The notes under the pieces: model-generated
The model's database searches: none
The model's input: the letters and a program-made list of their open reading frames with translations, nothing else
Told to the model about the DNA's origin: nothing
Made by a program: the position numbers and the translations under genes
In this document: positions 1 through 9,308 of the stretch, piece after piece
How positions within the stretch are numbered: the stretch's first letter is position 1
Layout of the letters: each line of letters begins with the position of its first letter
NCBI GenBank assembly: GCA_004525055.1
Contig: SPDF01000037.1
Span: 1 to 10,187, forward strand
DNA: 10,187 nucleotides
Direction of reading: 5' to 3'
From: Gemmatimonadales bacterium
GTDB lineage: Bacteria > Gemmatimonadota > Gemmatimonadetes > Gemmatimonadales > GWC2-71-9

Positions 1-1872
1 CCCTTTCGCCGCCTCGACCTCCCGACCCCAACCGCCATCCGGACGGGGAGCGGGATGCCAGGGCGCAACTACTGGCAGCAGCGCGCCGACTATGTCATAC
101 GAGCCACCCTCGACACCGTGGCTCGCCGCCTGACCGGTGAAGAAACGATCACCTACGCCAACAACTCCACGGACACCTTGCGCTACGTCTGGATTCAGCT
201 GGACCAGAACGTCTTCAGCCAGTCCAGCCGGGGGACGGCCATCATGCCACCCAACACGCGGTTCGGCCCCCGGGGCGCTGATGGCGGCCTGACGCTGACT
301 CGCGTGGCCGTCGGTGGGCACGTCGGCGCCGGCGGCAAGGCTCCCTGGCCGGCCACGGAGGCCTCGCACCAGATCAACGGCACGATGATGCGGGTCGACC
401 TCCCCCGCCCCCTCCCACCGAAGGACCGTGTCACCCTCGAATTCGCCTGGTCATTCCCCTTCGACGCCGACATCACGAACCGGATGGGCATCGAGATGGT
501 GGATGGGAGCTACGTCTTCGAGGTGGCGCAGTGGTATCCGCGCCTGGCGGTGTACGACGACGTGCGAGGGTGGAACACCGAGCAGTATCTCGGGCAGGGC
601 GAGTTCTACCTCGAGTACGGGAAGTTTGACGTCAGCCTGACGGTCCCCGCGAACATGATCGTGGGCGCAACGGGTGTGCTCAAGAACCCGACCGAGGTCC
701 TCACCCCCACGCAGCGCACCCGGCTGGCGGCGGCACGCACGAGCGAGTCGACCGTCCTCATCCGCGGCAAGGACGAAATCGACGACCCGGCGTCCCGACC
801 CCAGCCTGCTTCGGGCATGCTGACCTGGCGATTCCAGGCCGACAGCGTACGGGACTTCGCCTGGGCGGCCGCCCGACATTTCATCTGGGACGCCGTTGGC
901 GTGAACGACGGGAAGACGCTCGCCATGAGCCTCTACCCCCCCTCGGCCGACTCGATCTGGAACCAGTCAAGCCAGTACGCCAAATACGCCATCGAGGCCT
1001 ACTCGAAGCAGTGGTTCCCCTATCCCTACCCGGTGGCGATCAATGTCAACGGTCCTGAGGGTGGGATGGAATACCCCATGATCGTGTTCTGCGGCAATCG
1101 GACGAACGCGCAGGCACTCTACAGCGTGACCGACCATGAATTCGGCCACACCTGGTTCCCGATGGTGGTCGGAAGCAATGAGCGGCTCTACCCCTGGATG
1201 GACGAGGGGTTCAACACCTTCATCAACTACTACAACTGGAAGCTGCGCTATCCCGACGCCCCGAATCGCCGCGGGAACGGCAGGGTCTACGTGGGGTATG
1301 CACTCTCGGGGCGCGAGGTCCCGATCATCACTCCGGCGGATCGCACACCCCGTCAGGTGCTCGGACAGGCGGCCTACAACAAGCCGGGATTCGGGCTGAT
1401 TGTCCTCCGCGAACAGGTCCTGGGCCCCGAACGATTCGACCCGGCATTCAAGGAGTACATCCGCCGGTGGGCCTACAAGCACCCGACGCCGGCCGACTTC
1501 TTCCGCACCATGGAAGACGGCGTCGGTGAAGACCTCAGCTGGTTCTGGCGGTCCTGGTTCTATACCACCGAAACCCTCGACCAGGCGGTGGACTCGATCA
1601 AGGTCATGGAGCGCCAGGGTGCCCTCCTGTCGCGGGTCTACTTGAAGAACATCGGCCCGATGGTGATGCCGGTCGACCTGACACTCTACTTCGACGGCGC
1701 GCCGCCGGAACAACGCCGTCTCCCGGTCGAGATCTGGTATGGCGGACAGACCTTCATCCTGACGGTGCCCGGGCAGAAGGTCGTCGGTGCGTCGGTCGAC
1801 CCCGCCGAGGTCTTCCCGGACGTTGACCGGACCAACAATCAGGCGGGAGAGGTCCCGAAGCCCACGCCGTAG
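1..1872 (+). CDS. M1 family zinc metallopeptidase, 5' truncated by window edge
   Basis: Likely secreted zinc aminopeptidase-like enzyme of the M1 (gluzincin) family, acting on peptides in the periplasm or outside the cell. Numbering from the ATG at 55: the zinc motif HEFGH is at 361-365, and the third zinc ligand is E384 in WMDEGF, giving the family spacing HExxH-x18-E. GGMEYP at 336-341 matches the substrate-recognition GxMEN-type motif. Y441 (AAYNKPG) fits the transition-state tyrosine. The N-terminal half is a beta-rich M1 N-domain; a short beta domain ends the protein. The frame is open from base 1, and the 18 codons before the ATG at 55 (LDLPTP...) read like family sequence. No signal peptide follows that ATG, so the true start and signal peptide probably lie upstream of the window. 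GGGGAG at 43-48 could act as a ribosome site for the ATG at 55, so a start there is not fully excluded. The gene converges with the minus-strand operon. The exact substrate is unknown. Confidence 0.93.
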   Translation, partial: PFRRLDLPTPTAIRTGSGMPGRNYWQQRADYVIRATLDTVARRLTGEETITYANNSTDTLRYVWIQLDQNVFSQSSRGTAIMPPNTRFGPRGADGGLTLTRVAVGGHVGAGGKAPWPATEASHQINGTMMRVDLPRPLPPKDRVTLEFAWSFPFDADITNRMGIEMVDGSYVFEVAQWYPRLAVYDDVRGWNTEQYLGQGEFYLEYGKFDVSLTVPANMIVGATGVLKNPTEVLTPTQRTRLAAARTSESTVLIRGKDEIDDPASRPQPASGMLTWRFQADSVRDFAWAAARHFIWDAVGVNDGKTLAMSLYPPSADSIWNQSSQYAKYAIEAYSKQWFPYPYPVAINVNGPEGGMEYPMIVFCGNRTNAQALYSVTDHEFGHTWFPMVVGSNERLYPWMDEGFNTFINYYNWKLRYPDAPNRRGNGRVYVGYALSGREVPIITPADRTPRQVLGQAAYNKPGFGLIVLREQVLGPERFDPAFKEYIRRWAYKHPTPADFFRTMEDGVGEDLSWFWRSWFYTTETLDQAVDSIKVMERQGALLSRVYLKNIGPMVMPVDLTLYFDGAPPEQRRLPVEIWYGGQTFILTVPGQKVVGASVDPAEVFPDVDRTNNQAGEVPKPTP

Positions 1873-1892
1873 CCGGACGGTGCATCCACAAC

Positions 1893-1932
1893 GCAAACGG
1901 GGAGGCGCCGGCATCGGCGCCTCCCCGTTTGC
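1893..1932. terminator. Perfect 18-bp hairpin between convergent genes, probable bidirectional terminator
   Basis: Positions 1893-1910 pair perfectly with 1915-1932 (18 bp, 4-nt loop GCAT). The hairpin lies 20 nt after the M1 peptidase stop and 15 nt after the lipoprotein stop on the other strand. The outer stem has AAAC on one side and GTTT on the other, so each transcript ends its stem with a short U run, but no long U tract follows. The position between convergent genes and the stem strength support a shared terminator or mRNA 3'-end stabiliser. Function is inferred from structure only. Confidence 0.8.
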
Positions 1933-1947
1933 CATGCCCGACCGGTC

Positions 1948-3702
1948 TCAGGGCACGAGCGATGTGATATCGAAGATCATGAGCGCCGGATTGGCGGGGT
2001 TCCGCGCCGCGAAGACATAGGTCTGCCCCCCGATCGTCTCCACCGTGGCGGTGTGGAGGCCCTGCGACACGAGGTACCGGGCCAGGAAGACCGGCTGACT
2101 CGGTGATCCGGCCAGGGAGTAGACGGCGAGGCCTGCGTTCGGCCCGTTTTCGGCGCTGAACACCAGGAGCTTGCCGTCGGCGCTCACCTGCACGTCGCTG
2201 ACCGTCGTGATCCCGCTGGTGATGACGGAATCGACGAGGACCGGCGCGCCGGCACCGACCTGCCAGACCTTGACCGCATTGCCAGGCTGGATCCCGCGAT
2301 TGCCCCATCCCCCCGTGTAGCCGTAACCGCCCTGCACCCAGAGGTCCGAGGTGAAGCGCTCGGGGACGTTGTTGCCCCCGCCCACGACGGAAAAGCTTCC
2401 GCCGTTGTAGCGCAGCCGCCAGAAGCCACTCACCATGTCGGAGGCGAAGATGTCGCCTCCCTCGTACTGCATGACGCCCCACACGAAGGTGTTCCCGGCA
2501 CCGCCCGGCTGGATGCGCGCCAGTTCCCGGCTCGCCAGATCGGAGGGGAGCGCCCCGGAAATATCGAGCGCCACGACCCCGCCATTGTAGAACGCCGCGT
2601 AGAGGATCTCCGCGTTTTCGTCGACCCAGAAGTTGTGGGCGCCCGCCCCCGCGAGGGTGTAGCTCCCCACCTCGACGGGTGCGGCAAGGTTTGACACGTC
2701 CACGACGTGGATGGATCCGGAACTCGAGGAGCCGACGCTTCCGGGGCCCTCCTCGCCGACGAAGAGGTATTGCTTCGAGCCGCCTGGGGAGTGATACCAC
2801 CACGCGTTGTGCGCGTTGCCGCCGGCGGTCTTGACCGAGCCGACCAGTCTCGGGAGGTTGATCGTCCCGCCGGCCATGCCGTTCCCCACATCGTAGATGA
2901 ATACGCCCTCGTCCCACACGCAGAGGAAGGCGAGGCCATCCCGGACGAAGGTGTCATGGAGTCCGTAGTTCGCCGGCACACCCACGCTGCTCGTGAGACG
3001 GATTCCGACCGTGGCGGTCGACGTGAAGGAAATCGACACAGCCGCCACGCTGGTCGAGGTGGCCACGACCGTCTGCGTGGCTCCGGCAGCACCGAGGGTA
3101 TGGACGGTGCTCGCTGCGCCGGAGGTGCCCGTGAGGCTGGAGGACACCGACAACGTGCCTCCCCCGGAGGCGACGGCCCAGTCGACGGTCGCGCCGACCA
3201 CCGGATTGTTGAACTCATCCTGCACCGTGACCGCATAGGCGAGCGGCAGCGGGGATCCGGCCCACCCGGTCTGGCCATCACCAGTGCTCTTCTTCAGCTG
3301 AGTCGCGGGGCCGGCCACCGCGGTAACCGTGAAGTCGGCCGGGGTGTTTCCAACGCCGTCGGCGGTGGCCCGGGCGCGCTGGGACCCGGCGATCTGACCG
3401 AGGGTCAGCGTGGCGCTTGCCTTACCATCGGCATCCGTCGCGCTCGACGCCGGAATGCTGCCCCCGCCGCTGACCACGGACCAGCTCACCGACACGCCCG
3501 CCTCTGGACTGCCGGCGGGGTCGGTAACACGGGCAGTCAGCTGCACCGCGGTCGTTACCGGCGCGGTCTGGCCGTCGCCGGCGGACACGGAAATGACCCG
3601 GGTCGGCGGGGGTCCGGCGCTGTCTGGTCCGCCACAACCCGCCACGAGAAGGAGGGTCGCCGCAGCCCATGAGACGGAGGAGTGTGTTGGTATGCGCATC
3701 AT
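1948..3702 (-). CDS. Lipoprotein with two Ig-like (Big_1-type) domains and an LVIVD-like beta-propeller
   Basis: Exported 584-residue lipoprotein of unknown specific function. The N-terminus is a lipoprotein signal peptide with lipobox LVAGC and lipidated Cys at residue 23. The next residue is Gly, not Asp, so the protein would be sorted to the outer membrane by the E. coli rule. Two tandem Ig-like repeats follow, about 36-131 and 132-233, aligned by GDGQT at 42-46 and 141-145, Trp at 74 and 175, and SGGG at 78-81 and 179-182. This is the invasin/intimin-like bacterial Ig pattern with a period near 100 residues. Residues from about 236 to 584 are a beta-propeller resembling LVIVD-repeat proteins, with repeated blade motifs such as GLHDTF, NAHNAW, GAHNFW and GLHTAT, and strands like VVALDIS. 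The start is one of two adjacent ATGs (3702 or 3699); GAG lies just upstream in the 6-nt gap after the barrel stop, so translation is probably coupled. It is the last gene of the operon and is followed by the hairpin at 1893-1932. Confidence 0.85.
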   Translation of the reverse strand: MMRIPTHSSVSWAAATLLLVAGCGGPDSAGPPPTRVISVSAGDGQTAPVTTAVQLTARVTDPAGSPEAGVSVSWSVVSGGGSIPASSATDADGKASATLTLGQIAGSQRARATADGVGNTPADFTVTAVAGPATQLKKSTGDGQTGWAGSPLPLAYAVTVQDEFNNPVVGATVDWAVASGGGTLSVSSSLTGTSGAASTVHTLGAAGATQTVVATSTSVAAVSISFTSTATVGIRLTSSVGVPANYGLHDTFVRDGLAFLCVWDEGVFIYDVGNGMAGGTINLPRLVGSVKTAGGNAHNAWWYHSPGGSKQYLFVGEEGPGSVGSSSSGSIHVVDVSNLAAPVEVGSYTLAGAGAHNFWVDENAEILYAAFYNGGVVALDISGALPSDLASRELARIQPGGAGNTFVWGVMQYEGGDIFASDMVSGFWRLRYNGGSFSVVGGGNNVPERFTSDLWVQGGYGYTGGWGNRGIQPGNAVKVWQVGAGAPVLVDSVITSGITTVSDVQVSADGKLLVFSAENGPNAGLAVYSLAGSPSQPVFLARYLVSQGLHTATVETIGGQTYVFAARNPANPALMIFDITSLVP

Positions 3703-3708
3703 GGCATC

Positions 3709-4947
3709 TCAGTGTTGGTGAGAAGTTGAGACCCGCGGGGGCGCATCCGCAGACACGCCGTAGCGGCCCATCTTGTGGGTGAACGCCGTCCGTCCGAGCC
3801 CGACCGTCAACCCTAGGCTCACTCCCCAGAACCTCGTCCCGTCGTACCAGAGCGCCGGGTCGAACACCCCAGGACCCGCCGCCGACACCGAGACATACGA
3901 GACCTCGACAAAGGGACGGAGCCGCGCCACCCCGCCGTCGGCCAGGAGGTCCCGGCCGATCCCGACGGTGTTGAGCGTCCATTGTGTCGTTCCGAGGATT
4001 GCATCCTCGAGGTGAGGCCGAACGCTGCGCGTCGGCTGGGCGAAGATCCGCTCCTCCTCGGGCCGCTTGGTGCTCTCGAACTGATAGTACAGGCGCGTGG
4101 GCCCGAGGTCCCAGGACATCTCGGCAAGGAACGAATCGAAGCGAAACAGGCCGTCACCCTCAGTGGTCTCCGCCCACTCCGCGAGCGCGTAGAACGGATG
4201 ACCGCCGAGCGGCCGGGTCCACTGGGCGGAGGCGTGCCACTTGGTCTGGTCGGTCCCTGATCCGGCCCGATGCTCGGGAGAGTGCACTGCAGCATAGGAC
4301 GCCTCGAGCTGCAGCCCCTGCACAGGGAAGGCGGTCAGTCGAGCCGACCAGGAGTCGCCGAATCGATCGACATTTGGAGACTGCTGGGGGTACTCGGGCT
4401 CGTCTCCGTTGAACAGGGACACCTCCGCCATCACCGGGCCAACGAGAATGCCGCCGGTCAGCACGGCCCGCTCCAGGATCTGGCTCCAGTGATGGTTGAC
4501 GGGATAGCGAAGCGTGAGGCGGTCCGACGGGTCGTCGCTCCCGAATGCGGCGAACCCCTTCCCCCCGCTCAGCGAGAGCTCGGTCGATCCAAGGTGCCCC
4601 ACGCCGGACACCATCAGTTCGTGGATGACGGTGTGGGGATGCCGCCGATCGACGAACCCCTCACCCCAGCCACCGATGGTCAGTTCGCCGTCCGGGATGG
4701 TCCAGGCCTCGAAATTGATCGTGCTCGTGACCCGCAGTGCGCGATTGTACGCCGTGGCGTGCGCCATCAGCATCGGCTGGACCAGTCGCACCTGAAAGGC
4801 ATCGCCGCCGAGCGGCTCGCCGCTGGAATAGATGCCGGTTACGATGCCCCGGCCGGCGATAGTGGCGGAGGTCGAGCCGCCCTGCCCGCGCACGGTGGCG
4901 GGCAGGGCGGCAAGGATGAGCACGAGGGAGAGCGCGGCGCGGATCAG
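3709..4947 (-). CDS. Outer-membrane beta-barrel protein with HPH motif, function unknown; apparent CTG start
   Basis: Predicted exported beta-barrel of about 412 residues. From the CTG at 4947 the protein begins with R3, a hydrophobic core at about 4-17 (LSLVLILAAL) and a likely signal-peptidase site near residue 21 before QGG. The remainder is made of alternating amphipathic strands separated by Gly/Asp-rich turns. Marked motifs are DRRHPHT with following HE (100-110) and NHHWSQ (151-156). They resemble an uncharacterised outer-membrane protein family with DRxHPHD and HHW motifs, which I associate from memory with metal-resistance loci. No ATG, GTG or TTG gives a full signal peptide. The CTG overlaps the sdhB stop as CTGA, matching the overlap style of the operon, with GGGGG about 10 nt upstream. 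The GTG at 4923 would remove the charged n-region. The same frame stays open far upstream inside sdhB, but that part reads as out-of-frame sdhB. The barrel call is fairly secure; the start is less so and the function is unknown. Confidence 0.78.
   Translation of the reverse strand: MIRAALSLVLILAALPATVRGQGGSTSATIAGRGIVTGIYSSGEPLGGDAFQVRLVQPMLMAHATAYNRALRVTSTINFEAWTIPDGELTIGGWGEGFVDRRHPHTVIHELMVSGVGHLGSTELSLSGGKGFAAFGSDDPSDRLTLRYPVNHHWSQILERAVLTGGILVGPVMAEVSLFNGDEPEYPQQSPNVDRFGDSWSARLTAFPVQGLQLEASYAAVHSPEHRAGSGTDQTKWHASAQWTRPLGGHPFYALAEWAETTEGDGLFRFDSFLAEMSWDLGPTRLYYQFESTKRPEEERIFAQPTRSVRPHLEDAILGTTQWTLNTVGIGRDLLADGGVARLRPFVEVSYVSVSAAGPGVFDPALWYDGTRFWGVSLGLTVGLGRTAFTHKMGRYGVSADAPPRVSTSHQH
4876..4911 (-). 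repeat. Perfect 14-bp GC-rich inverted repeat inside the start of the barrel gene
   Basis: Positions 4876-4889 pair perfectly with 4898-4911, with an 8-nt spacer. On the minus-strand transcript this is a very stable hairpin beginning 32 nt after the sdhB stop and 33 nt after the proposed barrel start codon. It covers codons for about residues 13-24, the end of the signal peptide. No U run follows, so it does not look like a simple intrinsic terminator. A role in mRNA processing, 3'-end protection of the sdhCAB message or control of barrel translation is inference. Confidence 0.6.
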
Positions 4948-5716
4948 GAGGATCCAGCCCCCGCCGACTCCGGTCGCGCCCGGAACGTGGCGACGCGGAA
5001 ATCGCGGTTCATCCGCGCGATCGTCTCCAGGCTGATCTCCTTGGGGCAGGCCGTGGTGCATTCGCCGTAGTTCGTGCACCCGCCAAAGCCCTCGAGGTCC
5101 ATCTGGGTCACCATTCCGAGGGCGCGCCGATCGCGCTCCGGCTGCCCCTGCGGCAGCAGGCCCAGGTGCGACACCTTGGCCGCCGTGAAGAGCATGGCGG
5201 AGGCGTTGGGGCAGGCGGCGACGCAGGCGCCGCACCCGATGCACTGGGCGGCATCCATCGCACTCTCGGCATCTTGCTTCGGCACAAGAATCGTGTGCGC
5301 GTCGGGGGCGTTGCCGGTCGCGATGCTGACGAATCCGCCGGCCTGGATGATTCGGTCGAGTGGGGAGCGATCGACGATCAGGTCGCGCAACACCGGGAAG
5401 GCCCGGGCCCGCCACGGCTCGATCACGATCTTGTCGCCGTCCTTGAAGCTGCGCATGTGCAGCTGGCAGGTGGCGGTCCCGGCCATCGGGCCATGGGCAC
5501 TCCCGTTGATCATCACCCCGCACGAGCCGCAGATTCCCTCACGGCAGTCGTGGTCGAAGGCGATCGGGTCTTCGCCCTTTTCGATCAGGCCTTCGTTGAC
5601 GACGTCGAGCATCTCGAGGAACGACATGTCGGGGCTGACGTCGCGGGCCTCGTAGCGCACCAGGCGGCCCGGGGCACCGGCGTCCACCTGCCGCCATACG
5701 TGCAGGGTCAGGTTCA

Positions 5717-5717
<1 letters not shown>
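4944..5717 (-). CDS. sdhB: Succinate dehydrogenase/fumarate reductase iron-sulfur subunit
   Basis: Complex II iron-sulfur subunit, 257 residues, carrying electrons from the SdhA flavin to quinone at SdhC. All three cluster sites are intact. The [2Fe-2S] ligands are C58, C63, C66 and C84 (CREGICGSCG in the ferredoxin-like N-domain). C159, C162, C165 and C224 fit the [4Fe-4S] cluster, and C169, C214 and C220 fit the [3Fe-4S] cluster, with spacings matching E. coli SdhB. The ATG at 5717 is chosen because it overlaps the sdhA stop as TGATG and starts at the expected MNLTLHVWRQ. A longer reading frame runs up to 5810 but enters sdhA. The stop at 4944 overlaps the proposed start of the barrel gene. 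Length and sequence suit the type with a single di-haem membrane subunit. Sequence alone cannot separate succinate oxidation from fumarate reduction; with mdh in the operon, succinate dehydrogenase is favoured. Confidence 0.97.
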
Positions 5718-7632
<1,915 letters not shown>

Positions 7633-7636
<4 letters not shown>

Positions 7637-8295
7637 CGCAACATCCCCCCGAGAATGGCCGACGGGATCGCGATAAACCCGAGCGACACGATGAGCGCCA
7701 CGACGGTCGCGAAGACGCGGCGGGCGGTATTGAAGCGGGGATGATTCCATCCCATCGTCTGGAAGAAGCTCCAGACACCGTGGCTCAGGTGCGCGAGCAG
7801 CGCCACCATGGCCACGATGTAGACCAGCGCCAGCCAGGGGACCTGGAAGGAACTCACCACGTTACTGTAGACGTCGGTATGACTGAAGGTGTAGCCGGGA
7901 TGGATGGTGCCGGTCGTCAGATGCAGCAGGTGGAAAACGATGAACGCGAGGAGGAGAAGTCCGCCGGCGCGCATCAACCGCGCCGCCAGCGTCGAGGCCT
8001 GCGGCACGTGCTTCGCGTAGGCCACCGGCCGACTCACCTGGTTCAGTCGAATGAGGGTCAGGGCGGCCCAGATGTGCACACCGACCGCCGTCAGCAAGAC
8101 GAGGCGAACCGTCCACAGGACTACGGCGCTGCTCTTGAGGAGCGCCCCGTACGCGTTGAGGGCATCGGGGCCCTTGAAGACCAGCAGGTTGCCGGTGGCG
8201 TGCCCGGCCACGAAGCCGACCAGCATCAGACCGGTCACGGCCATCATGACCTTGCGGCCGACCGTGGACCGCACGAACCCCAGCGGTGTGCTCAT
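7633..8295 (-). CDS. sdhC: Succinate dehydrogenase cytochrome b subunit, five-helix di-haem type
   Basis: Membrane anchor of complex II, 220 residues, expected to hold two b haems and the quinone site. Five hydrophobic helices are visible at about 16-39, 56-82, 109-128, 152-177 and 190-215, as in Bacillus SdhC and Wolinella FrdC; there is no separate SdhD. Candidate haem-ligating histidines are H32 (GHATGN), H74 (VHIWAAL), H122 or H125 (FHLLHL) and H169 or H172 (HLSHGVW). The motif FFQTMGWNHP after helix IV is typical of the family. The ATG at 8295 overlaps the mdh stop as ATGA, and the stop overlaps the sdhA GTG as GTGA, so translation is tightly coupled on both sides. The protein contains no glutamate; its only acidic residues are D44 and D141, both predicted in loops. 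Five-helix di-haem subunits usually serve low-potential menaquinone, which is likely but not shown here. Confidence 0.95.
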
Positions 8296-9218
8296 CCGAT
8301 GGCCACCATGGTCTCGCGCACGGCGGCCGCGGAGGCGTGCAGTTCCTTCCGCTCCGCATCCGTCAGCGAGACTTCGAGAATCGCTTCGAGCCCGCGCCGA
8401 CCCAGCTTGCAGGGCACACCGCAGAATACGTCCTTGAGGCCGTATTCGCCGGTGAGCCAGGCCGAACAGGGGAGGATGCGCTTCTTGTCGAGCGCGATGG
8501 CCTCGACCATCTGCACGGCGGCGGCGCTGGGGGCGTAGTAGGCAGAGCCCGTCTTGAGGAGCGCCACGATTTCCGCCCCACCCTTCCGGGTCCGATCCAC
8601 GATGGCATCGAGCTTGTCCTGCGCAATGAGCTGGGTGACGGGGATGCCCGATACCGTGGTGTAGGAGATCAACGGGACCATCGTATCGCCGTGACCACCG
8701 AGCACCATCGCCTGGATGTCCTCGACCGAGACATCGAGCGCCTCGGCCAGGAAGGAGCGGTACCGCGCGGTGTCAAGCACGCCGGCCATGCCGATGACCC
8801 GCTCCCGCGGGAACCCGGACTCTTTCATGGCCACGTGGCACATCACGTCGAGCGGGTTGGACACCACCACGATGATGCTCTGGGGAGCGACGCGCTTGAT
8901 TTCGCGCGCCACCGACCCGACGATGCCCGCGTTGGTCTTGACCAGGTCGTCGCGGCTCATCCCCGGCTTCCGCGCGATGCCGGCCGTGACGATGAAGAGC
9001 TCGGCCCCCGCTGCCTCGTCATATCCGCTCGTGCCGATGACCCTGGTGTCGAACCCCTCGATCGGCGCCGACTCCCACTGGTCGAGTCCCTTGCCCTGCG
9101 GGATGCCGTCGACGACATCGATCATGATGACGGTGCGGGCGAGATTCTTCTCGGCGAGGCGCTGCGCGGCGGTAGCGCCAACATTGCCTGCGCCGACAAC
9201 GGCGATTTTCTGCAGCAT
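8292..9218 (-). CDS. mdh: NAD-dependent malate dehydrogenase, LDH-like type
   Basis: Cytoplasmic enzyme of 308 residues interconverting malate and oxaloacetate in the TCA cycle. The NAD fold carries GAGNVG at 9-14, and D34 at the end of beta-2 favours NAD over NADP. R82 in ARKPGMSRDD sits at the position that makes the enzyme specific for malate rather than lactate; R88 and R151 fit the other substrate arginines. D148 and H175 (GGHGDTMVP) form the catalytic pair. Length and motifs match the tetrameric LDH-like MDHs of Chlorobi/Bacteroidetes type. The start at 9218 gives the usual MLQKIAVVGAGNVG N-terminus; only a weak GGGAA about 10 nt upstream could serve as ribosome site. It is the first gene of the tightly overlapping mdh-sdhCAB unit. 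The 90-nt gap upstream of it is the most likely promoter location. Confidence 0.96.
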   Translation of the reverse strand: MLQKIAVVGAGNVGATAAQRLAEKNLARTVIMIDVVDGIPQGKGLDQWESAPIEGFDTRVIGTSGYDEAAGAELFIVTAGIARKPGMSRDDLVKTNAGIVGSVAREIKRVAPQSIIVVVSNPLDVMCHVAMKESGFPRERVIGMAGVLDTARYRSFLAEALDVSVEDIQAMVLGGHGDTMVPLISYTTVSGIPVTQLIAQDKLDAIVDRTRKGGAEIVALLKTGSAYYAPSAAAVQMVEAIALDKKRILPCSAWLTGEYGLKDVFCGVPCKLGRRGLEAILEVSLTDAERKELHASAAAVRETMVAIG

Positions 9219-9308
9219 GAGGTATCGATTCCCGGGTCAGGGTCTGGATGAAGAGGATAATGCCCCAAAGCTAAAGGCCCGATGGCCTCGCTCAAAGGGC
9301 ACTCTCCC
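9219..9308 (-). promoter_or_regulatory. Intergenic gap upstream of mdh, candidate promoter region
   Basis: This 90-nt gap between trmL and mdh is the only sizeable non-coding space before the sdh genes. It holds a local AT-rich patch with CATTAT on the minus strand (9262-9257), which could be a -10 element about 40 nt before the mdh ATG. No convincing -35 box lies at 16-18 nt from it. A weak hairpin, AGGCC/GGCCT with a 4-nt loop (9275-9288), is followed on the minus strand by a short T-rich run and might weakly terminate trmL. Both assignments are tentative. Confidence 0.25.

Noticed and set aside
1754..2917. 387-codon minus-strand frame crossing the hairpin and both convergent genes
   Set aside because: It is an Arg-rich shadow frame that runs through the terminator region; the lipoprotein frame beside it has a lipobox and recognisable domains.
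3709..5523. A single 604-codon reading frame spanning the barrel gene and most of sdhB
   Set aside because: The upstream half is an out-of-frame reading of sdhB, which has all its cluster cysteines in the correct frame. A signal peptide appears in the barrel frame exactly at the sdhB stop, so the real gene begins there.
7637..7750. N-terminal extension of sdhA to an ATG at 7750
   Set aside because: It overlaps the end of sdhC, whose helix V is in another frame. The GTG at 7636 has a strong upstream G-rich ribosome site and gives the family N-terminus.
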